Assembly: GCA_036346225.1 (NCBI GenBank)
Contig: JARFIW010000899.1
Coordinates: forward strand, 3,162,001 to 3,226,000
DNA from: Platerodrilus igneus
Lineage: Eukaryota; Arthropoda; Insecta; Coleoptera; Lycidae
Length of the DNA: 64,000 nt
Reading direction: 5' to 3'
Made by a program: the position numbers and the translations under genes
Notes under the pieces: generated by a model
What the model was told of the DNA's origin: nothing
The model's input: only the letters and a program-made list of their open reading frames with translations
Database searches by the model: none
In this document: positions 21,915-32,790 of the stretch, piece after piece
Numbering within the stretch: the first letter of the stretch is position 1
How the letters are laid out: the number at the start of each line of letters is the position of its first letter

Positions 21915-23222
21915 CTGTATTGCTTAAGGGTGCACGTTATAGCAAAGATAGTTCTGGAATGAGTAATTAAGATAGTCAGCAGAAAACCATACTTATTTAA
22001 GGAGATAATTAAGAAATAGACATAGTTTGTAGATAGTAAGTAGTCAACACCCTGTATATAGAGTAGAGGTAATTTTGGGCGACGCAGGTAAACTTAGGAA
22101 GACGCATAGTTGGCGTAGGAATGTGAAATAAATGCATTAAGTAGATAGTAAATATTAAATACCTTGTAAATAAAGTTGAGTTAATTTAGGTAAGACAAAT
22201 GAGGATATTTTTCAGTGGAAGCACGCGTATATTTGATAAAGTGTAATTAGACACGCATTGAGAAGAAGAGTTCCAGACGATTAAAGTAATGCGGATATAG
22301 AAATAGAATTTCAGGTAGCTAATATAAATGCGTACAAAGATCTAACCATGTGATAAGGGAAACGATTAAAAATTGCGTGAAACATATGTAAACATGGAAA
22401 TATAAAGTCGGGTTACATCAGTTGTTTATAGAAAAGCATGTAATCTATCAAAATACAATATGTTGACAATCGAAGACAGCTGCAGGCAGGTTGTGATTAT
22501 GGGAAAATGTCGAGCATTGCATCAGAAACGGCTCGTAATAAAATTATTTGATTGGTCCGGGACAACGACAAGTTCTAGATCACACCCACAGTTGGAGTGG
22601 GAATTCGAAATGATATCAGCAAGCTCCGTGTTAAGAAAGTCAGTTTTAAACTCAATCAAGGCCGAAGTGCATTGCCATGAAACAGAGTAGTACGAGATAC
22701 GTATAAGAGTGAAAATTAAAATAAGTGAAAATATGATTACAATTGCCGTTTAAACGTGAGTATGTTTTTAATGAATTTATTGTAAACTAAGACATAGAAA
22801 TAATAGGGCTTCAATTTCTGGTTCTGATGTCTGGGGAAAATAAAATACAAATTAGAGGTCTGATGTTAAGAAAAATACAGTAATGCAATTTAAATGTCAA
22901 GGGAAAAGGAAGAATAATAATAATCTTGAAGTACAGGGGTGAAACAAGCTGCAAGTTTAAGTCTGGGGGAAGAATGATGAAAGTTTAAGAATTGGAATAA
23001 ATTGGGGATATAATTTAATGGTGCTGATCAATAGCGTAATAATTGGAATGGAATCCAGAATTGGGGAAGATCAATCTATTGGTTGCATGTATAGCAGGAA
23101 CGCGGAAAGGTAAAAGTGGAATTATAAAAGAAAGTTAATTTGTTTTTGTATTGCAAAAGGTAGGTAAAATTTCTATTTTAAAAGAATGTTTCCAAAAATT
23201 ATAACGATGTGTAACTCAAGTA
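21874..23222 (+). repeat. Long AT-rich dispersed repeat R, copy 2, with (AT)n at its start
   Basis: An AT microsatellite (21874-21912) precedes sequence collinear with copy 1: TTGCTGTATTGCTTAAGGG, AACACCCTGTATATAGAG, GAAGCACGCGTATATTTG, ACACGCATTGAGAAG and AGAAATAATAGGGCTTC. Its last 150 bp (23073-23222) are nearly identical to 30582-30731, far closer than copies 1 and 2 are to each other. Confidence 0.65.
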
Positions 23223-23380
23223 GTAAATATATGTGCTTATAAATGATTAAAACGCTTGGAAAATACGTTGAAAGTAGTAAGTGAAATACAATCCGCTTAC
23301 AATTTAGAATTTACTCACTAAACATCACGATACTAGTTAAAAATAGTAAGATCATGAAACATGTTTACTTCAAGTAGTTT
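23223..23380. other. AT-rich spacer
   Basis: No feature seen; the end of the Tigger-like element below must lie near here, but no terminal inverted repeat was found. Confidence 0.4.
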
Positions 23381-24569
23381 TTATAAAAATATTGTTATTG
23401 ATATAGGTATAATTTTTATGTAAACAATAAAGTCTTTAAATTCTTTTACTTTTGTTATTTCATAAAACCCTCTTTTTAGGGTTCCTACAGGTTTTGGCAA
23501 ATTTTTCTTCATCTTAATATATTCCAATTTATAATCTATTTCGTTAATCACTGGTGGCCTTTTCCAAGTTGTTACACCTGTTTTTTGCAATACTTTTACA
23601 CGTATTGTATCTTCATCTGCATCAGCAACTTGCCCGGGGTAAGATTTGCTTCCATATTGAACAATAACAAAGGCTGCTGTTTGTATATTAAGAACAGTAA
23701 CTTTATCACAAGAACTGTTTGTTTCAGTATGCAAACATGGCTTTCTGTTTCTGCATCGCTTAAGGATAAATTTTCTATGCTGTCATTGCTATTAGCTAAT
23801 TCAATGTTAACCATTGAGGAGCTACTATCGCCACTGTACCTTTTGCGCCTTCTCACTTTCTTATAACCCTTCTTGGTTTCCTTTATATTACCAATACCAT
23901 TGTTACAGGCATTTGATGTGGACGTCAGTTGTATGTCCGAATTGATATCAGTGTTTAAATTGATATTACCAATAACATCTTCAGTGCGAATGCTTTTTCC
24001 TGGAAGAACATTTCTTCCTTTCTGTAATGTATTTTCTCTTTTCTTTCAATCGGTCCAGGAAAACCTCGCTTACGGATTCAGCAGGTATATTTTTATAAAT
24101 AATTTGGTTTGGAAGCTTTTCGAGAACTGGTTGGTGATTCAGTGGATAAATTCCTGTTTTACAAAATAAAGCAATAAGATCTCTGGGGCCGTTGTGCAGT
24201 CGCTCCATTAATTTTTTTATAAGTTGTGGAAATTGGTCTTTAGGTGTTTGCAACCACCTACCTCCTGTAGCAGTATTATTCCATTCTTCTGAAACTTCTC
24301 GCGATTTTACTTTCAGTGGACGGAAAACCCACCATCCAAGGGTTGTAATAAATGGGTTGCATTAGGAGGAAGGGCAATCAATTATATATCATGTTACTTA
24401 CAGCTTGAACAACATCCAAATTAATATGAAAACTCAAGTTGTCACCAATTAATACCTTTGTTCCCTTTGACGTCCTAGAATAGAAAGTATTTGTTGCATA
24501 AACTAGACTTGAAATACTGAATGGTCAAACCATCCTCTAGGTGTTATGTTGTAACGAGCAGCTTGTAGG
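23381..24569 (-). pseudogene. pogo/Tigger-like transposase, C-terminal half
   Basis: Minus-strand translation, over more than one frame, reads RYNITPRGWFDHSVF near 24560, KGTKVLIGDNLSFHINLDVV near 24470, then LPPNATHLLQPLD-like sequence. Next come TPKDQFPQLIKKLMERLHNG and ALFCKTGIYPLN at 24250-24130. The C-terminal domain at 23734-23440 has ADADEDTIRVKVLQKTG and LPKPVGTLKRGFYEI. GDN carries the second catalytic Asp of the DDE domain. This matches the CENPB/Tigger family from the middle of the DDE domain to the end. Stops and frameshifts make it non-functional. The missing N-terminal half lies at 28611-29250 in the same orientation. Confidence 0.75.
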
Positions 24570-25846
24570 GAATTAATTTTTATAGCTAGCCAAAGTTGGT
24601 ACACACTTTGAGCCCTACACTGGGAACATCAATGTAGCGATTTAATTTTTAACCTCGAGACGTTGAGCATCAATGTATCGGGTTATTTTTATTCTTCCCC
24701 AACTCGAGCCCATCATTTTAAGCGTCAATGTAGAGGAATTATATAATGAGAAGTTGGCACTATAAACTTGCAGCTTCTGTCGCTAGTTTGGCTAATTACA
24801 CCTAGAAGATCATGAAAAGGGCAGGGTTGAAATATTCTTCATTAAACCGAAAAGTAAATGAAGTAAAGTTGAACGCCACTGTATCTAGCAAGTATTAAAC
24901 AGGGAGCTTTAGGGTAGATACAGAAACCATGAATGAATTTTTTAAAACTTTTAATTTACTTTACTTAAAAAATTAAAACTGTTAGAATCAGAAAATATCT
25001 ATTATAAATAACTTTTATCAAAAAAATTAAATGAATTCACAAAGTTTAGTGATATGAAACAAAAGTATTATTTATAAAATGTTTTTGTTTTTTAAGACTT
25101 GGATGAGCATCAGATCTGATATTTGCGTACATATTTTAATTCAAATATTTTTATAATAGTTATAGCTGTAAATCCTTAAATATAAAATTTTATCAAGTAT
25201 CACTTTTAAAAAATCAAATGCTTTGGATAAGAAAATTTATTTATTTCTTACGGATTACTAGCATGTGGCTCGGGACTTAGCCCTATTGGAAATGAAGGTT
25301 GCCAAAACAATATATAGACCCTTTTTTGGGGTCTAGCAAAAAGTTACTGGCCCTTAAACGCTAGTGGTTGGCGACGGCCTTCAAGTTAGTCTGACACAGG
25401 TCCCGGTTGTGTAGTCACAAGACGTCGGCCCCAAGCTATTGCGGTACGTGATGAATCTTGTTCAACAATTACGATCTGGTTGTCTCGCCATTAGGGTAGT
25501 TAACCCTACAGGGGGTTTTGAGCATCAATGACATTCCAGCCTGCTTACCTCAAACATGCAACGGAAGTGAGTGGATTAAGAAAATTATTTCCCAAGACAG
25601 TTTAAGCGGGGAAGGTCTTATCATAACAAAACCCTCATTGCCCACGTGCCGTGTGTATGAAACAAGTTGGACACTATGAGATATTTCCTGAACCATAAGA
25701 TGTTTACACGGTCTTATGAAAGATTAAATTGTTATTTTACCAAGTAGGTTTCAAAAACAGCTGGATTATATTCTGCAAAATTGTGGATACGAAATGTTGA
25801 ACTTAACCTTGTGATTGAATAGAATTAGAAAATAACGAGCTTGTTT
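24570..25846. other. Non-coding part of the insertion
   Basis: Near 24600-24740 the phrase CATCAATGTA recurs three times with variants, a degenerate repeat. The 25250-25680 stretch is clearly richer in G+C than its neighbours but gave no recognisable protein or RNA. Confidence 0.4.
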
Positions 25847-25976
25847 TTTTCTTAATCTTCTTTGGGAATTAAACTACTCATAGTTGTTAAAATCGTATTT
25901 ATTTACGTAACGCAACATAAATAAAGATGATTTTAACAACTATGAGTGGTTTAATTCTTAAAGAAGATTAAGAAAA
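25847..25976. repeat. Hairpin with 58-bp arms
   Basis: The left arm 25847-25904 and right arm 25919-25976 are inverted complements with about five mismatches, separated by a 14-base loop. The arms contain CTTAATCTTCTTTGGG and CATAGTTGTTAAAATCG and their complements. As RNA it would form a long stem resembling a miRNA-type precursor; as DNA it resembles a miniature foldback transposon. Confidence 0.85.
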
Positions 25977-27229
25977 GTACAAAACAAACCACAATAAACA
26001 TACAGAGAGTATTAACTAGTTTGTTGTTTTTCCGTACGGGACCAAGGACTTATTAAAAATTGAGGATGGACTTAATGCTGTAAATAGGTAGTTTGGACAG
26101 ATTTTTTCAATTTTTTTCTAAATTGTTTCAAACAGCAATTTTTCCCTTTAAAAAAATTGATACACTGCTCTACTACAAAACGCAAAAGAAATAGAAAAAT
26201 TCAGTGTTCCAGAAGAAGGAAGGCAGACAATAGCATTAATGCTGAATAAAAAACTATTAAAGTAATTAGAGCTATGGGGACCAAAGAACCAAGAGGTTTA
26301 ATGGATTAAAAAATCAATAACCAAACCCACAAATGGAAATTACTAATTTAATCATAAAAAACCAGCAAACTAACTAACGAACAAATGTATAAACGAATAA
26401 ACGTATAAATGAATAAATATATCAACGATCAATTGATAAACGATTAAATTGATAAACGAGTGTGAAGGTAGCTTCGCGTACCACGCGTCTAAAAGGAGAT
26501 AAAATCGGTACTCACAATCGGTAGAAGTCACAATCAGTGGAAATCACAATCAGTACGTCTACACTCGTATAATGCAGGCAGTTATAAAGACGAGCAACAA
26601 AAAATTCTTTTTTTTATAACTTCAAAAGGGGTTTATATATTAATAAATACATAAATTGTTTGAAGCTGGGAGTAAACTGTACTTAATGTTTTCAAAAAAT
26701 TGCTTGGATGCCAATATTCATCATTGGCATACGCCTATCAAAAAAAATTTCTAAAAAATTTTAGTTACCGAAAAATAAGAGCATCGACCTTAGAATACTA
26801 AATACTCTATAAACGACAAAGTAGCACTTAAACGAAGCGTTGCTTCCTAGCAATTCTTTACAACATCAATAAAAAATTATTTCAATCAACAATAAAACTA
26901 AGAAATTTTTTTTCAAGAGAGAACCTTCGAGTATTCTCAATTGGAAATTTTCCAACATTACCAAAATCTAACTACAACTTCAAATACTCCTTACACTTGA
27001 GTAACATTTTATACAGAGAAAAATTACAAAAAACTAAGAAAAATATTTTATCTCAACTAGGGTTCTATAAGGACTACTTCCACTTGTCGCTGATGCGCTA
27101 GCTTGGTCATCGACTAAAAACTTTAAAATACTATTAAAAAAATTCTAAAAAAAATTATGAACACACAAATGCTAATCCTGACGTTACCCTACCAAAATAT
27201 CAAAATTAAAACCAAAATAGGGTTTCAAA
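25977..27229. repeat. AT-rich region with short tandem repeats
   Basis: At 26375-26460 degenerate ATAAACGA-type octamers repeat (GTATAAACGAATAAACGTAT and similar). At 26512-26555 a 16-bp unit, TCACAATCAGTGGAA, repeats about three times. A 45-bp segment at 26108-26155 matches one at 28548-28600, so the two lie at or inside the gypsy relic's margins. Nothing coding was seen. Confidence 0.5.
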
Positions 27230-28560
27230 TGTTTAACATGCCAGTTTCCTGCATCTGTGCCGTTTGTATTTATTAAATTAAAAACCAAACGGGAGATCTT
27301 CTAAACAATAGTACATATTACATACTTTGGTTCTAGTTTGGCGGAGAATTGGTTTACAGCATCAAACAAAACGTTATTTCTGCGCCAAACTTTCTTTCCA
27401 ACGTGAAACGAAGTTTCTTTGTTTCGGAGATTATACTGGGTGTCATTACGGGTATGTGATGTGTCAAGCCTGTTTTGGACTTCAGAAAAAATAGGCAGTA
27501 GATGCTTTACGTTTGCGGCATAGGATTGCCTATCTCAGGTTAATTTATAGATCTGCCGTAGATAATACTTCTCCATAATATTTTTCACACAACAGGTTGT
27601 AACTAGTCAAATTCAAGAAAGCAGTGGTATAATCTGTAACCTCTCATGCTTAGCTGTATTCAAAGCTAACCTTATACTACGCAGCTCAATATCCCAATCT
27701 TTACATTATTTGATGTAACATTTGATTGCAGTACCTACTGCCTTATTAGTTCGTTTCACAAAATTTCACTGTAGAGAATAACAAGGGTGAACCAGATTTA
27801 TTTAAATTTCTTTGAATAAGTGTACCACGAATTGGGACCCATTATTGCAAAGGACAATATGAGTCATACCGAACATTAACAAGACATTATCCTTAATAAA
27901 CTTGATAATTAAGGGTGCATTAGCGTATATTTTGTTAACCAGTCTCCTATTACTAACAAATGTGTGTGACCACGTTTCGATCTTGGAAACGCACCCATAA
28001 TATCTACTGAAATAATTTACCAAGAGAATTGCGCTTGTTTTTCTTCTACCATACAAGCAATCCGTTCTAACTCTTTGTTACAAGCACACACTAGGCAACG
28101 TCGTATGTAACGCTTGACATCCGATGTAATTTTGGGCCAGTAATATATTTCTTTGTTTCTGGCTAAGGTTTTTAAAGAATTAACACATGTACTATAGGGT
28201 CATGCTGCCTCAATCACTGTTTTTACCAGTGAACCCGGGACTACCATCTTCCACTTCTTCCACCCTTATTTGGCTGATAGCATGGGCGCGACGTAGTGCG
28301 TCAGGCACCACATTGGATTTTCCAGGTCCATGAATCAAGTCGTCCTAACCGTACACACCAACGAGCAAGTCGTCCTGTCGGATCTTTTAAATTATCTAAC
28401 CACAATAACGAATGGTGATCTGTGATCACCTGAAAACGAACTCCCTCTACATAGGGTCTGAATTTCTCGATGCAAAAGATTACTGCCAAACACTCACGTT
28501 CTGTATGAATAGTTACTTGCATAAGCTATGACTCGCTCTTTACCATCCTGAATTTTTTTC
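27230..28560 (-). pseudogene. Ty3/gypsy RNase H and integrase relic 2
   Basis: Minus-strand order is RNase H (28522-28301: [20 protein letters not shown] and [20 protein letters not shown]), then the HHCC zinc region (28200-28050: KEIYYWPKITSDVKRYIRRC and LVCACNKE). The integrase core follows (28030-27810: IISVDIMG, IKFIKDNVLLMFGMTHIVLC and NNGSQFV). A decayed C-terminal domain runs to about 27230 (FHVGKKVWR, FSAKLEPKYVICTI, NGTDAGNWHVKHLKPYFGF). NNGSQF replaces the canonical DNGSQF, losing a catalytic Asp. Several frameshifts and stops are present. Reverse transcriptase, Gag and LTRs are missing. This family differs from the element at 1-4799. Confidence 0.8.
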
Positions 28561-28610
28561 TAATTTGTTTCAACCAGGAATTTTTCTCTTTAAAAAAAAT
28601 GTTACAAGCG

Positions 28611-29250
28611 GTAGGACCACCTTTCTTTCATTCGCCATAAAATCGCTCAGCCTTATATTTTATATATAAAGGCGCAATTTGTCTCGCATCACTACAACAT
28701 ATCATAATAGAAGTATAAGCTTCCGATCAGGTTTGTTCTCCCTTTTGTTATTACTTGTTTACTGCCGGAATTATCAACAAGGTTAGTTTCGTCGTAGTTC
28801 CACAAATTGTTAACCGAAATTCTAACCAGTTCTTCTGCTAGGTAATCGAAACAGCTATTAATCGCAATGTCATCGTTTGATGCGCGCGAATATATAATGT
28901 TATTTGCTCTTCGCAGAGATACTGCTTCTGAATTCTGTTTCATAAACGAGTTAGGCCAATCGACTCCAGGTAAATTATTAGTAAAACCGGCAATACTTAT
29001 TTATCTAAATAAGACTTAGCAATCACCCTTAAATCAAACGTTGTCTTGGGGAAACGATACGTAGCCATGGCAATTGAATAATTTTCAGAACAACGTTCAT
29101 CTTCGCTTGTGAACATTTTTGGACAACCAACATCTTTTTTATGAAATTTTTTCAATTTCGCCTATAGGAGGTTTCATTGTTACCCAATTTTTTGGACGCT
29201 TTACGTATGGACATTTTGGTCTCTTATTTCCCACAAGGCATTTTCTAATA
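28611..29250 (-). pseudogene. pogo/Tigger-like transposase, N-terminal half
   Basis: Reading down from about 29250, a decayed N-terminal region is followed by NNLPGVDWPNSFMKQNSEAV, then LRRANNIIYSRA and NLWNYDETNLVDNSGSKQVI. A last segment reads PLYIKYKAERFYGE with KKGGPTAC at about 28620. WNYDETN holds the first catalytic Asp. The family's next conserved block, RYNxxxSGWFD, is exactly what begins the C-terminal half at 24569. The reading frame is broken in several places. Confidence 0.72.
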
Positions 29251-30581
29251 TCTCCTCTGTATAATTATTGTAATTTCTTGAACCTAAATTTTCTTTTGTA
29301 CTTTCTCCACATTTTGGGCACATCAAAACTAGGTTATATGGAGTAAAACAATACATATTAATATTTACTACTGTAACATTATAGTTGGAAGAAACTTGGT
29401 GACAATATTTTTGTCATAAAGTAGCACCTGAAAATGCTGTTTTTAGAATCAAAGGTAAATTTAACATTGCGGTTAAAAATAATTTCAAAACTAAAATATT
29501 GTAAACGGAGGTAGTAAAATGTAGAATTGAACAAACCTACCCTGAATTAGATTAATCTATTAGTTTCTTTTAGCCAAACCTTACTTTTAAAAATAACAAG
29601 GCGAAAAACATACCCTCTAATTGATTAAATCTTACATTACCTGTTAAAGTGTAGAGGTGCTACAAAGTGTCAGTAGGTAGGAGCACAATACGGTCATTGT
29701 GTAGGTATCATAGAACATCACAAATCTTTTATATTTTGGTACCATATTTAGACAATTATTTAAAATATGAAGATTAAGTTCTTGTTGGCTTAGGAATGAA
29801 TTGCCAGCATACTGGATTATGAATACTTCTTCGTTACCAAGGTTTTGAAAAGGCAGAATAAAGCCATGCTAGAACTGTCAATACAAATTTTATGTAAAAA
29901 GAGTTAATAAATACTTGCACTTGTGTTTAAAAATTAGAACTCAACAATAAATAATAATTAGCGGCTTTTTGCGATTACAATTTTTAGTTACAGTTAAAGA
30001 TAGAAATGAGGAAATTTAAAATTTTTTAAAAATTCCCCTAGTTACAAAGTTAAACCTATTATCACAAAGTATATCCAGTATATGGCATTAAAAATAGAAT
30101 CGTGTTATGTAGAAAGATTATTTATTAGTATCATAGAGAACATATAACATACATAAGTGCATTTCTCGCTTTTCTCGGAAATTCGGAATATACATCCAAA
30201 AGCTATTTTATACACTGATATTCATGGTGAGGAGGAACTTCTTTCCTGACAGGGAAACGTTTTCCTACTTACGAGCCAGGGATATAGTCGGATGAACCAG
30301 GAAAATCCTCCTCGTTAATTCAAACCCTAGCAACACCTATTAAAGGATATATAAGGTGCCAGAAACAAATCCTTGCGAAATATTAATAGCAAAGCATAGT
30401 AGCAATAAGGTAAAATCTTAAATCGGAAGAGACTGACACGAATCAACTGTTACTTTTACAGTGAGTCAATTAAATGCTAATATTACATCAGTTACGTATA
30501 CATTCTGTTCTATTTATTTGCGCCAGTGACCGAGAAAGTTCAAGGCACTTAGTAATTACCTCTATTTTTAAACTAACCCCT
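29251..30581. other. AT-rich non-coding stretch
   Basis: No gene or element end was recognised in 1.3 kb. The only structure noted is an imperfect inverted pair GTGAGGAGGAA/TCCTCCTCGTT near 30223-30315. Confidence 0.45.
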
Positions 30582-30731
30582 AATCTATTGGTTGCATGTA
30601 TAGCAGGAACGCGGAAAGGTAAAAGTGGAATTATAAAAGAAAGTTAATATGTTTTTGTGCTGCAAAAGGTAGTTGAAATTTCTATTTTACAAGAGTGTTT
30701 CCAAAAATTGTAACGATGTGTAACTCAAGTA
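30582..30731 (+). repeat. 150-bp duplicate of the end of repeat R copy 2
   Basis: This segment matches 23073-23222 almost base for base, including TTGCATGTATAGCAGGAACG. The pogo element then interrupts it at a TA dinucleotide. Confidence 0.8.
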
Positions 30732-32280
30732 CCGTCAGTTGGGGTTACTTGGGACAATTTTAACACATTTTTGTATATATTTTCATAATCCTTTAAATAT
30801 TTATATACTTTTCTAAAATTATGAATGAAGCGATTGCTGATCTATCGAATTAACCAACTCTATATTTTTATTTATAGAGCCAACGTCCTTATTTTTTTTT
30901 GTTTTTGTCTGTCCCAAGTTACCTTTAATTTGGGGTTACATAGGACATAGGTTTGCTTACGTTTTATTTTCAATAAAACGCAAAATAAACCTGCACGGTA
31001 CAACTTAGGATAGTTCTAGAACAAATATTAACTATTGCAAACCAAAAAAATATATGTGAGAAAAATTTAAGGCAATGGAAACAGGTGCTAGACATTTCAG
31101 GGTGCAAAAATGAAAAACAGTGCATTAGAAACGTTGTAATTAAACAGAAACGTTATCAAAAGAAAAAACAAGTGTTCATATATTATACTGGCACTTTGGA
31201 GGCCTCTACTAACTTCATGTACTTGTAGTATTACAACAACATCTTTAAAGCAAATATTCGTTATGTCTTTTATATCAGGGTAGACAAAAACTTGCTTAGA
31301 TACTTTATAGCATCTAAAGCAATCAACAGTTATTGTAGTTTTTTAATTGTAATAATTTTTGCAACAAATTTCTTTGTTGCTTTTTTTTGTTCCACTATTA
31401 TAAATAAATTTTGCAATCACAAAGTCTGACACTTTAAGAAGTTTATCATCCGCAGCCAATACAACACTTTCATTGTCTTCTACATCTGCTGTATCTTCAA
31501 CTTCCTTGGAGATATCCTCTTCTGGCTCACTTTCGTTATTTTCCTGATGACAGTCATCACTCGAGCTTTCCACCACTGGTTTACTTTTCTTCATTTGGAA
31601 ACTTTCAACGTTTGATACTAGATCTGCCACGGAAACAGATTGGCCTGGTTGAATGTTTAATTTTTCCTCTTTCTACGGTTCTGCTCAGGTGGATTTCTGT
31701 GACCAATTTGACTAGAAATAACATCGGTAAATGCGGTTTTCATAGAATTGTTTAAATGTTCATTACCTGGATCTACATAATCAGGAAAATGTTTTAGAAC
31801 TGCGCTTCAATTTAATGGAACCAATCCGGATGTACAAAATCCAGATCGAATATTGTCAGCTTGCTTATTTTCCATTGGCATCAACGTTTGTTTCAACAAC
31901 TATAGGAAAACTGTCTTTGAAATACAACCACGGTGTTTTAGCTTCCAGGTATCGAGTTATTTGCGCCATGCTGCTTTAAAGGGCCTAAAATAAGCAATGT
32001 CTAATGGTTGGCATAAATGGGTTGAATTAGGAGGAAGAAAGATAAATTCTATATTATTGTTCGGACACTCCTGAATGATTTTTGGTGACAAATGTACAGC
32101 AAGGTTATCACCAATAATGACTTTTTTCCCGATACATTTCTTAAAATATAGTAAAGTGATTTTAAAAACCAGTCTTCAAATATTAAATTGTCCAACCAAC
32201 CAGACTTGGATCGATTGTACACTGTTCCGTTCGGTTCCCTCACAATCCATTCAGGATACAAATGTTTTGCCTTATATACC

Positions 32281-32534
32281 TTACAAGTGATTTTCCAATG
32301 CTCCACCCGAAGGTACTACATTGGCCAGGAAGCGAGTTTTTTTATCTGAAAATTTAGAATTTCGCCGAACCCTTGCTGTTCCAAGCAAGGTAGGGATCTT
32401 TAACGTGCGTGACAACACTCACACACAGGACCTATTTTACCTCTCATCCGAACGAGGGTGTATTTTTGTGAACAATGCTACCCTAACATTGGGCGTAGTA
32501 GTCACACACATACCACTACGCCACGGAGACGCCC
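32281..32534 (-). repeat. tRNA-derived SINE, copy 1 in pogo
   Basis: On the minus strand it begins with a tRNA-like head containing GTGGCGTAGTGGTATGTGTG (A-box like) but lacks the B-box part. It continues through AACGTGCGTGACAACACT-type sequence (complemented) to the shared 3' end GGAGCATTGGAAAATCA. It is flanked by TGCCTTATATACC at 32268-32280 and 32535-32547. Confidence 0.75.
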
Positions 32535-32547
32535 TGCCTTATATACC

Positions 32548-32790
32548 GTGCATTTATATTTCCAATGCTCCACCAGAAGGTACTACATTGGCCAGGAGGC
32601 GAGTTTTTTGTTGCCTAGAAATTTAGAATTTTGCCGAACCCTTGCCGTTCCAGGCAAGGTAGGGATCTTTAACGTGCGTGACAACACTCACACACGGGAC
32701 CTCCATTTAACCTCTCATCCGAACGAGGACGTAATTTTTGTGAAAAATGCTCACCTGTCATTTTTCAAGCAGTCGGCCGTGTCCGGATCC
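32548..32790 (-). repeat. tRNA-derived SINE, copy 2 in pogo (5'-truncated)
   Basis: The 3' two thirds match copy 1 and the SINEs at 47418, 48486 and 52970. The tRNA head is missing: the 5' end starts inside the unit near CACGGCCGACTGC. It is flanked by TGCCTTATATACC (32535-32547) and TGCCTTATATTCC (32791-32803), so three copies of the target bracket the SINE pair. Confidence 0.75.

Larger units (their letters stand above)
24570..28610. mobile_element. 4-kb insertion splitting the Tigger-like transposase
   Basis: The transposase stops at about 24569 and resumes, without overlap, at 28611. Each junction carries GTAGG (24565-24569 and 28611-28615), which could be a five-base target duplication of the kind gypsy elements make. 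The interior holds a gypsy RNase H-integrase relic, a hairpin and tandem repeats, so it is probably composite. No LTR pair was found. Confidence 0.5.

Noticed and set aside
23585..24169. Plus-strand frames of 93 and 98 codons
   Set aside because: They are antisense to the Tigger-like transposase C-terminal half.
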